A stretch of 64,000 nt of DNA from Auanema rhodensis (Eukaryota; Nematoda; Chromadorea; Rhabditida; Rhabditidae). Position 1 is the first letter of the stretch. Each line of letters starts with the position of its first letter. The position numbers were made by a program, and so were the translations under genes. Below the pieces are notes generated by a model. That model ran no database searches. It saw nothing but the letters and a program-made list of their open reading frames with translations, and was not told where the DNA came from. Positions 12,801-28,700 of the stretch are shown piece after piece. Location of the stretch: contig OZ059899.1 in NCBI GenBank assembly GCA_964057225.1, forward strand, positions 7,192,001-7,256,000, given 5' to 3'.

Positions 12801-15800
12801 AAAAGAATTTAAGGGCACAGAAAACAATATGATGCAACAAAGTCGGTAGAGCAATAATCCTATGATGACAACTAGCAAACTTGATAATATTCGATATGTA
12901 AGTACTACTGTTTTAGGCAAAGTATATAAATGAGAAAGTTAGTATCGTTTAATATTTTAACATGATAACAGTGTAAAATGAAACTAAAATGAAAAAACGA
13001 GCATATTATAACAAACGAAGCAGAAGGACAAAGAACAGCGTACATTTCTGTGCATTGCATATTTCGCTTTATTGTTGAGAGCACAAATTTATTTCCTGAT
13101 GAGAGGAGAAAATAGGGAGAGAAATGGAAATATTAAGAGTGACAGAGAAAACGAACAACGGGGAGAGTAAGCCAAAACGAGCACGGAAAATAAAGAATGC
13201 CAACATCATATGGCAAATTTCCGTTAAAGTTCAAGACTATATTTGGTAGTTGTTGTGATCACATGAGAAACTAAACAGAATTACTATCGTAACAATAGTG
13301 TTGTTACCAATGAACATAAGCATAATACACTTTTTTTTTCATGGTAATAGAGCACAGGCCGGAAAGATAAATGCAAGTAGATGAAGACGAGTAAAAAGGC
13401 TCTACAGATGGAAACATAATGCAACATAATGGCAACAACATCAATAATATTTATCTGTCCTGTTTACTGTTATGTACCTCGCAAAATGTAATTAAGATAT
13501 CGTTGGAGAGAATAAGCTGATATAGTAGGAGGCGGATAGGAAGGAGAAATAAAAAGAAAGAAAGCAGAATACGAAACAAAAAAAAAGAGAATGAAGTAAG
13601 AATTTTCAACAACCAACAAGTAGAAGGAGTAGAAAAGGGGAGGAGAAGGAAGAGGTACTGACGAAGCGGAAAATGCAGTACATGGAACTATTTTCTTTTC
13701 GATTCATGCTGAACGAAAAACAACTAGATTTACGGATATAAATATGAACAGATAATCCATTTCATCCGCTTCAGTTCTCTTCTATAATTTCTGAATGATG
13801 TAAGAAGAGTATATCAAGAGAAGAAAACTATCTATAAGTTATTCCAAGAAACCAATTCATTTATCAGGTGATAATCATATCAACATCGATCACAAGGGAG
13901 TAACATTCATTTATAATCAAGTTGAGCATTTGCAACTTTTTAAACAGCCTTCATAGCCTTCATGTGCAAGATAGATAAGTAAACCATACAGACAGAGTAT
14001 CATTGTGAAATGTTGATGAATATCCGTCCTTATACAGATCTACAGTCAGCTTGACAGATATTTGACTAATTACCTGCTTCATACAGTATACTTATCCCCG
14101 TTCCGAATTATGCAAACGATGAACTGCTCTTGCAATTGTTGAGGAAATGAAAGCAAATGTCTATTCCTTGAACAACAGTTCTTCAAATTGCATTCTTTAC
14201 ATGAAAGTTTTGCGTGTATGTGTGCGTATGCATGTTGTCATCAGGAACAGCATAACAGCTATATGACGACCTCATTCATCTGCGAACCCGAACATCGACA
14301 AGGACGTCAATGTCGTTTTCGAGAGTGCCAATGAGGATAGACCAAGATCTTCAATAGAATGACTGCCTGCTTCTCACAGTAGAAAGAAGGAGCATGAAAA
14401 ACAACATAGCACTCAAACACTCCTTCCACTGCACCTCAGAGAGAAACGAAAAAGAGCTGAAGCCTCTATCCTTTGCAAGTCTCTCTATCACACTTTCTTT
14501 TTTCTCTCTTTTTCCTTTTTTTCTATTTCCCATTCCCCACATTGCTTGGCCAGATCAATTCAAAATGCAAAAATAACGGTGCGAGATAGATGATATTAAC
14601 GAATGGCACTAGGCCAAAACATCCGACGAGCCAACATAGGAAAACAACGCGTGCTCTTTGATCATCATGGACTTCAAATGCAGAAGTGGAGAATATTTAA
14701 AATATTGAAGAAACTATAAATAGTTTTCATTTGTCAATAGTATATGAAAGCTGAGAAACCTATTTTAGTTGAAAATTCCAGGTACTCAAAGCTATTCCCC
14801 GTTCGCCTGATATTGGTATAACTGTACATCTGTTTTAAAAACATTTCTGAAGAGTTGCAGAGCAATATACAATTCTTGATAAACTCAGATGTATATACAA
14901 GATTAGCATATAGATGTTGCATTTTCATGCTTTCAATGCACTAGGAAAGTTCAACAAACTCGAAAGCCAATATGATCACACTAATTGCAACGATGTCACC
15001 TGTAAGTGCATATTCATTCTATTTTTTGCTATTTTGAAGAAATGATGTTTATAATTACATAATACGCATGTAGGAAAACCAAAGCCTCTCATTTCTATTT
15101 GTAGCTCCTCCTACTTTTCAGATATGTGCTAGATAGAAAAATTGAGTGAGACACCGTATGACATGCACACGCTGAATGCTATCATTTCTTTCACTTTTTA
15201 TCTTCTATTCTCTCATAAGGAGGGAGGTATAGAATAGGGAAATTTCTTCAGATACACCACGAACATCAGCAACATCGAAATTAAAAAGATGCGAACGTCG
15301 CGTATGAACTTCATCAACCCGCTAGTCTGTTAACTAACCATGCACATATAGACAGACACGGGCCCACGGCGGACTACGGTAGTAGTCGTGTTATTCTCGC
15401 GATTAAATACACGTCGTCGTCAAGTGAAAAACAGGATTGATGATGGCAACTATGTAGCAACAATCAATAGAAGCACAAAAACAGCACAAAATGAGTAGAG
15501 AGCAGGCTTGCGTGAGAGACGACCGAACGCGAGAACGTGGCGCCGCTGCCTCGACACAAAAACAAGCTAGGAACGGGCGGGCACAGCGATATTTTTAAGA
15601 CGGGGGAGCTAGGGCAAGGACAAAAAAGGGACAAAAAAAGAGTTGAGAGCATAGCGATAGAAAAGGAGGAGAAACTGGGAGGGCTACACCAATGATTCTC
15701 TATCCAGTACGTAGACAAGAACATCAAAGTCTTTGTCTCCGGAATCAACATCTTCCTAATGGATTGCTGGTCTCCGCGAACGCAATAGTTCCAAAAGAGA

Positions 15801-18800
15801 AGATCATTTCTTTCTATTCCTATAACATATTTCACGGAATAACTGAAAGGTCAGATTCTACTGATCAGCAAGCTATAAAGAAGCACGTGATCACATGGTA
15901 TAACTAAACATTTAAGAAATGTTGATTTGTCTGACCTAGAAGTATGAAAACCAGAAAATACAATACCTAAGAATTTGTATTCAAATTGCTCAATACCTCA
16001 TATAAGGTAAAGTTTGAGAAGGTGAATAATTGAAAAGTTCAAAAGCGCAAAGAGAAACGACGATCTATAAAGGAAAGAAAGCGTTTAGCAATTAAGATAT
16101 TTCAGATCAATCCAAGTGCAGAAATACAAAAATACCTCGATATCATTGATGTAAAAGTTATTAGCTTTACTATTATATTTATATGTAATATACATGCAGC
16201 ATATGTATAATTGTCAATTGCTACAAGGGATACGTTTTTTTTTTTCGTTTTGTTTCTCTTTTATGCTCTTTATGAGTTCAACTCATACGATGATTGGACC
16301 TGGACTGGTATATTTCAACAGCATTCAGTCCCTTCAGTCTCCAACACAACCCCAGAGCTACCCCATCGATGGAAGGGGAGAGCTCAACAACGAAAAACAA
16401 AAGTACAAAAAAAGTACAAATACCCATTGTCTCAACAGAGATGCTACTGCGCCTGTTTTAGAGAGGAAGGAGGATGAATTCAGAGAGAAAAAGAAAAAAG
16501 AAGAGAAAGAGATACAAAATAAAAAGTAGAGTGTCTACAATACAGTAACCAAGAGAAAAAAACGAGAACACAGAGTGAAACAGAGTCATCTATAGTTGCA
16601 AAACAAAAGATAATAAAAAAATCGGAGAGTGTTAGAGAAAAGAGGAATGAAAAACTTGGGAGAGGCTTTCATTTTTAATCACATTGCTTGGTCCCTGCTC
16701 GTTAGAAGGTTATGTCAAGCAACGTAAAAAAATTTAAAAATCTTTATCTGGGGATAACGATTACTTATACAAAAGGAAAGATAAATGATCAGCTATCTAT
16801 ATACCATATACGTGCATATGAAACAGTAGATGCAACAGGGTTCATCAGCATCCTAGAGACAGGACGTCAGAGTACACAGATGACATGACGCCGGATGGCG
16901 AAATGTTGAAAACAACGATGGAAGCTGTAGGGCCAAAAAAACAGCTGACACGGACATCAGACGATGTCAACGACATTCTGCTTGTGTATGTATCAATGTA
17001 GTGAAATGATACCTTCGTATTCGTGAATATATGATGAATGAAGGGGGGGGGGGAGAGAGAGAAACGGCTGTGGATCGGGGGAATATTAAGAGGTTAATAG
17101 AAAAGCTCGAATAAATAGAAGAAAAAAAATAAGGAATATATATATATTATTGTCTCTATTTTATTTCAATGTGTTACATGAAAACGTGTCCTCAAAATAT
17201 GCTAATAATATAGTTTTAAATTCATATTTGTATGCGGTAAATATGCCTTGTATATGACACTATGTAAGCATTGTATATATATATTGCACGTTTGCTTGAC
17301 TACACAAAGTTCGTTCGACTAGTCTTCTGATGCTCGATTTAGGATCAAAACAATCTTGGTAGCATCAATGAGATCAGTACTAGTTGTCCATCCATTCCGC
17401 AAGGGCAGCAGGCCCGCATGCACTTGCGGCGGAGCAGTCCGAAAGGTTCAGGAGGTTCGAGCTGGTTGCAAGGCTCACCATGCTTTCCGCAGAGTACATT
17501 CTAACGAGCAAGCTATTTCGAACGAACGATGAACGTGGTGATGTGCGATGAATACATGGAAAATTAAAAAAAAAGAAAATTAGAAGAATAAATAAAGCTC
17601 TGGTTAACATAAATAATGGTCGAGAGTATATCTACGCCATTCATGACAAAGTCCAGTATACAAGGGATAACGACGAAAACAGTGCGTAAGATTATGGTGA
17701 TCCGCATATCTATAGATGGCGAGGATGAAAAAAAAGATGTGATCAACTAAATTGTTTAAAGCGGCTCTTCGACGTGCTCCGTCGTTGCATAGTCGTTGTC
17801 AACTAGTTCTAGTGTGAGTTTCAAAAACACTGACGATGGGAGAAACGAAGAAGACGATGGCAAAGAAGAAGCACTTTTCTGGAGCGGAAAACATAATAGA
17901 AAAAGAAGTAAAAGCCGCAGAGCAGGAAGAGACGGGAGACCCAAGTCAGGACCAATTCCCCACATGAAGCAGGAGAGGAGAAATAGACGAACATGCATGA
18001 CAACAAAAAGAACGAAATAGGAAAAAAAGAAAAAAAGGGTAGTAGATACAGAGAAAGAGCAAGAGAGGGCCAGAGATGGAAAGAAAGAGAAAAGAGAGCG
18101 AGCAGTAGTTTTCCCCCGCTTGGCTCGTTCTGTTTTTGTCTTCGAACATAGAGAGGGATTGAAAGAGCCGAGAACAAAATTGATATAAGGGACGAAACAA
18201 ACTATGCGAAAAAATGATAATAACGATTATCAGTTTCAGGTTTTTTTAGTTATACAATGCAATCATAGTTGAAAGTAGTACATAAGCACTTGACAAGAAG
18301 ACATTTTTAAAATTTTGGTTTATATACAAGTGATGGGAATATAATTGTATGTTCATATGTATTAATATGGATAAAGCTAAACGATCAACTTTATAAATCT
18401 CTTAATAGATTGTTATATATGTGATTGATTGAATATACATAAAATGTTTTTTCAAGTAAAAACAAAAATACTTGTGATGAACTGTATGCTTGAACGAATA
18501 TAGTTAATCTGAGATAAGTAGAATAGAATACAGAAGTTCGGCAACATTTTAAATGCGGACAGCATTATTGACTACATATGCAAAAGCATGTAAAAGTGCC
18601 ACAAACTAATTTAAAAACAAAATAAATTGAATTACTGTTTCAAAATTATAAAATAAGTATTGTTTTTTATAGATGTTTGAATTTGATATGCTGCTTTTGT
18701 TTCAAGCATACAAGTATTTCGTCGCAATTTGACAAGTTTTCTTAATGTTTCGTCAATTACAGTATACTGACAGATGAACAGTAATACAGAAATATAAAAT

Positions 18801-21800
18801 AAGAGAAACTTTAATCAAATAAAGAAAATAAATGTTCGCAAAATGAAATAGAGAATATATAAAGAAACATTAAAACAGATCAGTAGTCCAAACAAATATC
18901 TAGATTTATCAAGCATATATGATAATCATAAAGCCGATATTATCATTTCATTTTAGTATGTATATGTATATACATATAAGCATATATATATATAAACATG
19001 AATTCATATGGCTGTGGATATATTTCCCATTTGAGCACAACAGGATCAATCTTACTAGTACTTCTTTACTTGCCTTCTGTTTTTTTTAAGATTGAGTATT
19101 TAATGTTGGAAAACAAAATAGAAGTGGTAACGTCCGATAAAAATGGGAATGCCTAGTAAATGCAAAAAAAAATCAAGAATAAGATGAGAACAAGAGAGGA
19201 AAAGGGAGAAAGGCGAATATTTCTGATACGGAAAGCTGAAAATGAAAGAAGAAACAAGGGGGGATTGATAGCCCAAGAGAGCTGTCACAAAAAAATGAAA
19301 GAAGAACTAGAAAACAGATTCGAAGCAGGTCACTTTTTGAAGCACTAATAACAAAAAAAACAGAAGCTAGATACACAGAGAAACATCACAAATGTAGAAG
19401 CTGCAACTCAAATATCATAAAAAATGTTTAAATAGTGAAGATAATGAAAGAAAAAAGAAAGAAGCCCATCCATACAAATCTCGATACTTTTCAGTACATA
19501 TTTTAGAATAACTTCATAATCAATAATATATATTGTATGTCTTGCTTATTCATATCATCTCGAAGTCTAATATACCTGTTTTCTATATATTAGGTTTAGA
19601 AAACTTACATATGGCGTAGCATAAACATCATGATAGAGCATTGTATCCACACACAAAGCGTTACAGATCATGGGTACAGACAACTCTGTAGCCGTCGAGC
19701 GTCTATCAGGCAAGTTTGAAGTCAAAGAAGGTGTGAAGTATGAAGCACTAACAGCTGACAACGTTGTGTCAAAAGTGGTGGCTACTGCACTGGCATTCGT
19801 TGGTAACAACTGAAGAAGCTGCGAAGATGATGATGGCAACTGCGCAGTGGCTGAATTAGATATGGACCACAAGTTGCCTGATACACCAGGAATTGGCAGG
19901 CCTGAACAGCTCACGCTGGAAGCAGACGAACCGGCAGAATCCGAGAAAGCGGCCGTTACGAATGGTAAAAACGACGTCACTTCTACTGTTGAGCTTGGAA
20001 TGTCAAATACGACACCCGCACTGAATAATTAGTAATTCAGAAAATATTCAGATAGTAATGATGTATTCCAGAAGATCGCTTGAGATTGTAATATGATCAG
20101 TTCGAATATCTGTTCACTTTTTGTGGACTATTAGAAGCAGCAAAAACCGATCAGCAACAGCAATGAACGGTAAATGTAGGTAGCTTGGAATGGAATACAG
20201 AATACAGTTGAATGGACACTCTTGAATCAGACTCAAAATAGTTCAAAAAGTATATTGCCACATACAAGATGCAATGAAGTAACTGAAGCTACAAGACAAA
20301 AATGTATAATTAGTTTTGATTCATCTGATATCATACCTGTCTGCTTTGGCCTCACAGATGTCGCACAAATAAGAATGAAAAACGTTAGAAAACGAATAGC
20401 AATTGTTTTGTGATTCCCAACCTCACGTGCGTATTAGTGATAGACGAACCCTTCTTAACTTATCGTGATAGAGTGTTCTATGTAGATACTCAACGACGTT
20501 AGAGTAGGTAAGTAGGATGGACGATAGATAGATATATTAATATAGTATTATACCAAATTATTGATAGAAAATGATTGAATATCGTCACTTCAAATAAAGA
20601 AAACGAATACACACTTCGACACAGACACAAGACAGCCAGCCGAAGAGGCTGGGACACTAGTAAAGAGCCGAAGAGAGACTTGTTGTTCTTATTCGCTCTG
20701 AAAGTGCGAACTGACAGAGACGCATGGCCACATTCACTAGTTCTATGTACGCCTATCATGCGCCTGAATAACCGAGTAGAGCGTTACTGAAGTCAGCCAG
20801 AAAGTTCGTAAAAATTCCTTGCAATTACCAAAATCCACCTTTCCTTACACATTACTTGATGAAATATCACTTTTCATTTGTTTTTTCATTTATCAATTTA
20901 AAAAAAAAGATAAATGGAGCATTTTCGCAAATATCAGAGTGCAGCAATTTTAGACTTGGAAACGTTGATCCTCTGAGATCCATATTTCAAACTGTGGAAA
21001 AATATTGACGAAAGACTTTCGCATAATGCAGACGCATATCGCATATAGTTGAAGAACGAGTAGTATTTATGCTACAAATATATTCAAAATCTCTCTATTA
21101 TCAGCTAGCTTAAGCGATATATTAATATAGTGATAGGTTAGAGCCTTGGCCGATAAAACAATAATACTTTGCATGTTAAGTTGATAATAAAATGATTTTA
21201 GTTGTAATAAAATCACAATTATTTTGTCAACATTCGATTTAGAATAATCCGACTGTGAACATATGAATACCTTAATTCCATCTATAATTATGCAAATACT
21301 AGAAAACTGTATAAGAAGTATTTATAGTTATTCATCATAATCAATAATTCTTTTATCGTAGATAATAGTGGTCAAAGTGTTTTTTCGTTTTATATTCAGT
21401 AGTAATGAAATACTAAAAATATTTAAAGGGTTCAAAAGCATCTTGTAAGTCTGATGAAAGAGGGGCAAGACCAGCATACAAAAAATATTTGATATTTTCT
21501 ATTCTGTACGTAAGCCATTGGCTCGCAACTGCTTTTACAAATCAAATTAACGAAAAGTGATAAGAACTCGGGTTTGTTGAGTACATGCTTTGAATAACCT
21601 TTTAAACATACATATACTTGACTATGTATTATATTATTTATATGTATACTTTGTAATTTAGTGATGATTTGATGGCACACAGGGTATTGAGTGGTAAAAT
21701 GAACCTCACATCCCACATGAACAGCCAAAAGATTCGAACTGAAACATATACAAAGAACAAGGAATTGAAGGTCAGCCTTGCGATGAAAGACTGGCAATTT

Positions 21801-22701
21801 CGATAGAGGAACACACAGCTGATGTTGCGATATGAAGAACAACTGCTCAATGCTGCAACCTTTGCGGAGGCTTAGATCAACAATGGATATACATATATAA
21901 AATGCATATTTTGTATTCCATCAGGTAAGCTTACAGCTATGTTTCCAGAAACTAGTTTAGACAAAAAGAACTTTGGAATAGTTTCTTTCAATTGATAAGA
22001 AGAGAAATCAAAAAATCAACTACAAAAGACAATTAATCCTAGAATTTGATATATCCGTAGAAATAGAAAAAGAACAAAACGAATAAAAATTGTAGCTTCT
22101 GAACCCAGAAAGAAAGAAAACTGAAAAAAAAGTGTGAGGAGATTGAATGAGCTAGAAGGAGAGGACGAAAGAAAGAGGGCAGGATACACAAGTAAGCAGG
22201 GCAAGGGCGCCATACCCTGTCCAAATTAGGCTATAGACTTTGTTCGAACGCTTGTAACGAACAACAACAAGAAAAACGTATACATGCTGAATGGGTGGAG
22301 AAAGGAAAGGAGAGTAGCTGTATGGCTGCTAGCTACTTGCTTGGGACTAAAAGAACAGAAGAAGAGAGTCTGATTGAACAGAGAACCCAAAAGAGAGCTG
22401 TAAGAGAAAAAAAGTAGAAGGAGATGGGGAGGGAAAGAAAGAGGAAAAAAGAAAGTGAGAGAGAGGGATGAAGCGAATGAGAGAAAGAAAAGACTATGGA
22501 AGAACAGAAGTAGTAAACAACAAGAACGGGCGGACGAACGGACGGATGGACGGACGACAACGCGGCCAAGAGGTTGCTTGAAAGAATGGAAGAACTAAGA
22601 GGCCAAAAAATGACCAAATACAATTTTCTTTAGATGGCCAAAACAAGCATGATGGATGGGGTTCAGACAACTGAACTTTTCGCACTCAGATTCAACTATA
22701 A

Positions 22702-22744
<43 letters not shown>

Positions 22745-25700
22745 TATATATATATATATAGACATAAGTATAGCTTTATTTTTTTTACTGCTAAATGCCG
22801 AATGTTATAAAAACTTGCATCATGCCACTCATCAACACTATTAGCAAGATCTTCTCAATTAATGCTCTGGAACTCGAATTAACAGAGATGATGGCGCTAA
22901 TTAGATACCTTACTTGCATATACAGAAAATCTGAGAAGCATAAGTAAGCTGCTATGAAAATAAGAGCGAGCAATTGAGAAGAGCTCAACGTGAAAAATAA
23001 TATCCTTCATCCTTCAGATGGACATTACACACAAAGCTGATGTTCACATTTAAGACATGAATTTATTGAAAATAGACATTACAAGTAAAAGCTGTGAATC
23101 GGTAGATAAAACAACTTATAAAAATTAATATGATATGATATAATGCCGAGTAAAATTGAGATTTAACTACAAAACAATTACATAGTAGAAAAAATGTTTC
23201 TCACACCTTCAGTTTTTTTTTCAAAATGTCAAGGAATAAAGTGGAATGGCCACATGTTCGTCGGGTTTGGACGAAGAATGGCTTTAAGTTTTCTGTCTCG
23301 AACGACAAAAAAGACAGAGCATTTCTTCTCTGAGCAAGATCAAGTGAAGAAAATTATACCTTCGGACAGGTGACCAACTTTTCTTCAACTATTAAAGCAA
23401 GATTAAAGACAAATTAGTGCTTTTTAAAAGAACTTCGAGTTTGGCATTACAACTGGTAGAGTTAAATGAGTGATGAAGTGTTCAGAAAAAAAAGAAAAGA
23501 AAAAGGAGATGAAAGAAAATGTTGTAGAATTAAAACGATGATTAGGAACGTTGAAAAGATGAGGATAAAGACAAGAAATGAAATAAAAGAAGAAAAAAAC
23601 TATTGAAACGTATGAGAAATAAAGAGAAGGAGAGAATAGTGAGGTTAAAAGAGATAAAGCAGAATGCTGTGAGACTGAACACGAACAAGCCAAAGATACG
23701 AGAATGCCGAGAAATGACGACGAAGACACAAAATGCCATACGCATCCTCTCAGAAAAAGCTGTTGGGGACAGACATTCGAGTGCGGAAGAAAGAGGAGAA
23801 AGAGAGGCAAAGGAATTAATAGTCACCGGTACAACGGGACGGGAACACACTCAAGAACAACTGCCTTGAAATAGCAAAGCTAGTTGATGGAGATGCGAAT
23901 AGAGAAAGAAAGCCAACAAAGTCAGTACTATACATGTTCGAATAAAGTGATTTAGTGTATGAAAATACAATAGAAACATTGAAAATACAGAAAAACGTTT
24001 CATTGTGATTGGATAAGGAGTAAGAAGATGAATATCCCAAATGTTTCATTGTTGGATAGATCTACGAGCAATCTAATACAAACACAAAAATTAGTCAGGA
24101 ACGAACACGAAAAATATAAAATATTTGCTATGCAGATCATAACGTAGTAATACTCAAAGTATTCCAACTTGAAGAAAAACAGAAACGACAATACAGTTTT
24201 ATGTGAAAGTTTTTTTCTTATTTCACGAAGTTTTGAAATGTATAAAAAGAAGTATTTCTACAATCTTTACTCAGTTAGTACTAGCTTTCACTTCTGTTCA
24301 TAGTCAAATGATGGTGCCAGCAGTGATAGTAAGTTCTATCCCATCACCTTCACAAAAGCTTTGAACAAGAGCTTTAAGGGTGCACGAATTACAGCAGAGT
24401 CAGTAGTATTATAACAGAAGAGTGATGATCAATGACTGAGCTGAGTGCTGAGAACCATTGCATATAACTTGTGACAAACGGCACGACAGATAAAAAGATC
24501 ACAGCAGATCTTACATCGGAAGCAAAATAGTTATTTTCGAATTTCATATAAGTGATTATGATGAAAATCGACATTTATATTTCAAAGGAAGGAAAAAAAT
24601 AGTTCTTTGAAAAAATATAAAAAGCAAAACATTTTGCAAATCAAAAGAAAAAAATCTGCTAAACAATTAAAATGACAAGACAGTGCTTCTATTTAAGCTT
24701 TCATGATAAATAAAAAAAAGGCAAATGTGGATAAGCATATCTATCCAAATTAGAAGCATCAACTGCGCTATACAATAATCAAAAAGAAAACCTTAAAAAC
24801 CAATAAATAGAAAAATATAAATTGAAAGAATTTTATATACTATTAGATATTTTTGTAGTTTTCATTACGAATTTCAAGTATAAAACGTTGTTAATATAAA
24901 TGGAAACAACACAGAGTGACTTCAATTTTTTCTTTCAAAAAAAAAAAATCAAATAGCAATACCGTGTTTAGTAAATTTAAAAGAATAAAAATGAATAGTA
25001 CTAGATCACAATGAAATTAAAACAAATGTAAAACCATAGCAAAAATTAAGATCTGTATTTTGGCTCATATGATTAAATGTATTCGTTTTAGCAAAATGTT
25101 AGTAATTGACTAGTACTAAAAGCAGTTCCAGAGCAAATATATATATATACATATATATATATACAGCAAGCTTTTTATTTTTTTGTCGAGCACAAACATT
25201 TAAATGCACATGCGTACCTTTATTTTTTTACCTTCTATCTAAGAGTTTTTTTTCGCTCTTTCTGCCCTTTTCTTTGTTGTCAGGTTCAGTCGATTGTGAA
25301 CGAGTAAGTCTAGATTTTGTTTACAAGTAAATACATTACTTGCAGGTGAGTTGATATATTTCTTTCCACATCCGCTTAATTAAAAGCTTCTCTCAAAAAT
25401 GTTTACAATCGTAGTAGGAACAGCAAAATCAACAAGTATTTGCAGTATATAGTTATCTTGATTTTAGCCTATTTTCTGAACGTAGGAGAATAGTTCATAC
25501 AATCGAGAGCAAAAGAAGAAAAGAGATAAGTAGGCGATCAAAGATACAGCTGAATGAGATAGATAGAAGGTTGTGACATTGAAAAAAAGAGCAGACGAGT
25601 GATGTTCTGTCAGTGATGATCAGTAAACTGGCCAACCATATAGTGGATCTGATAAAGCTAACGTTGAGAAAGCACAATCAGGCTGAAAAGGAGCAAGCGA

Positions 25701-28700
25701 TTGACTAATCGTGAAATGCTCTAGCAATAATGCAGATGAAGTACGTAGAACAATCGTTAGTCCGGTGCACTACAATCGCAAAAAACAAAACGAAAGGAAT
25801 CAATGGTATGTGTTTAGATTGTGTCTGGAACAGAAGAAAAGCTAGCAAATCAAACATAAAAGCAAGGCGTCCAGTAAGCACATCGAACGAAGTAAAGTTG
25901 CCGTTTTAATGATAACAAGTTGATAATATTTGAATATGAGAAGTGAACAGGGAGACGCTGAATACATACCAGTTATCATTAAATTTAAATAAAAGGTAGC
26001 GTTATTAACAAATATAATAGTTACATTTCAATAATATCATATTCCTCAAAACGTCAAACATCTTAAGAACATGATTACGGAAGACTAGCAACCTTCAAAA
26101 TCATGATAAGCATATTATCTAGCTTTACGTGAATTGGCAGATAGCAAGGCGTTCGAAGCATAGGTACTGGGTTGATACTGGTCAACTTATATATTTGTCG
26201 GTTTTATATTTAACTGATACGATCATAAAAACCTCCGGCCAAATTACAAAAAAAAAGACAAAGAATTTTTTTTCTTGTGCAAAATTTTATATTCAAATGG
26301 CTGAGAGATACCTTTAAATTGTATAGATATTTGTATACTTCCTATTTGTTATTATTGACAATTTTCAGTAGTATTTTCGCATAGAAATGAACTAAATGTG
26401 GATAAAAAGAGAGGGCATTCGCCTTCGGGTTTTGTGTACAAATAGGCCTCGTGTAGTCAGCGCGGTACATGACACTTGTCAACAACCGATAAACAATTCG
26501 AGTTCATTTTAACGAGCTTCCCAACTGCCTCCTGTCGTTCTAAGGGATAACAAAAATCCTCATTGAAAAACTAGAGACAAAACAAGGTCACAAATGGATT
26601 GATTCAAAACCCTTGCAAGATCGAAAATGCACATTTGATGATTCTTTCGTTCGATCATGATAATGAAACATGGATTAACCTAGAGAAACTCGTAAACAGA
26701 GAATGATTTAACATTCAATAACATCATATGCGTTACTTTCAAGTATAAAAAACTAGCTATAATCTTTCCTTGACAATTCGAATCAAGATCATGTAACTAT
26801 GGATATCATCATTATAGATTGTTCACCTTGTTTCAAATCAACAGACATGACAGTAAAATGCTTTTTTCTCTACCACGTATACGTTTTCCTTACTGAGGAC
26901 GACACCGACGTTGACGAAGCACGACAACGACATAGCCACCGTCCATAGCAGGCCGACACCGCTCCAAATGGACCGGTTTGTCCTCTTCTATGCGAATGGT
27001 TAACGTAATAGATGTGTTCCATCTCAAGCACACAACATATATGGCCTTGAAATGGTTCAGTCCAATGAAGGTAGGGTATGACAATCAGGACTTCAGGAAC
27101 TGCTAACTGCAGCGCCTCGAGGTATCGTAGCAAGACCACGAAAATGACTATGCGAATTGTATATACATAGACAACGCATTAGACATTTTTGTATCTTTCC
27201 GTCTCTTTCTTTTTTCCTCTCTTTCCACAGCAGATAGCATTCAATGGCAAATCCCAAAGTATTGCTTTTCGGTTGAGACGTAGAAAGCGTCTATTCACTT
27301 GTAATTCGTTTTTCTAGGACGTTCTTCAACGGAATACCGTACTAACAACTTAATATATACTGAACGATTCCGAGAGTGAAAATAATAAAAGAAGATATGG
27401 AAGAGAAAATGCAAGAACACTAGCGTACTGTGACAGTAACATATTGGCATAGTAAAGAGAAGACAGTAATCACAGAACTAAATGACTAAATGACTAACAA
27501 TGGACATGGTGTCAGAGTCATGCAGGAACAAAAGAGAAAAGAAAAAGATAATGAAAACACAAAAAAAAAGAACATCAAGAGTGAAAAAAACTGAATGTTT
27601 CCTTTTTTTTTACTTCAAAGTTCAAAAAAGTTCAAAATCTAAGGAAATCGGAATCGTAAATTCCATATATCCCACATATTTCAACACTATCTATCGTATT
27701 TGAAATTAGATTTCGTAAGTAGCGAACAAAACTATAATCTTCAGAAATATATTATTTCTCAATTATATATTAAGAAAATTGATTTGTTAAATTCTCAAAT
27801 AGTACAATAAGATCTTATTAGGTGATAGATGTTTTCAGTACTTCTGAACCGTTTAAAAAGATACGAACTGGATAAGAGAAATCAGTATATACGAAGAGCA
27901 TAGCACGATCAATATATAAAACATAATTTCATAAAGTATTATAATAAATATTGACTGATTGTCATTTATATAAAAATAAAAATAAAAATATATAAATATA
28001 TCTATATATATATAATCTCTCTCTCTATATATATATATATTATGAATGAGCAGCATTTTCACCTGCATGTTTTCAATAGGAAACAAAATTATAAGCTGTC
28101 AATGATATAAACTGAATATAATGTAAGCTAGCCAGATGGCGTATTAATGTATATACCAATAAAACGAGATATATGCAAAGATTGCGGCAATGAAGAAACT
28201 TTTTTTTTTCATCCTGCTTCCGATAGTATAGATCTACTTACAATCTACAGATCCATTGTTACTAACGTGAGGTTTGTTCAAAAATCATAAATTTATCTAG
28301 ACATCCTTTCATTGAAATTAAGTACTTAGCGTTGCCTTTCCTTCTCCACTCCATTAACTGGTGATGCTAAATGACATCGTTCATCATTCCTCGCAACCCC
28401 CCTCCATCGGTCCGGTTGGCTTCCGCCAATAGCAACCTTATGGAAACTTCCCTCATTATTCATTTTTTGATGTCTACGAATTTTCATTTATATTGAAAAC
28501 AAAGCAATTTTGTAAGACGAAATCAGTATTTTTTGACATAATTTCGCACTCAGAAAGCCCTCAAGTTTCAATCTATTTGATCAGCTAAGGATTCCAGATT
28601 AGGCTTAGATTAGGCTAGAGCAAATAAAAAAAATGTTATAAATCTCTCCTGATGTTATTATCTGGAATTTCACCACAACGTATGAACACGATTATATCGA

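Noticed and set aside
17400-17470. tRNA-like GGTTCGAG box in a GC-rich block
   Set aside because: The flanking bases do not pair into a T-arm and no acceptor stem or anticodon arm can be drawn.
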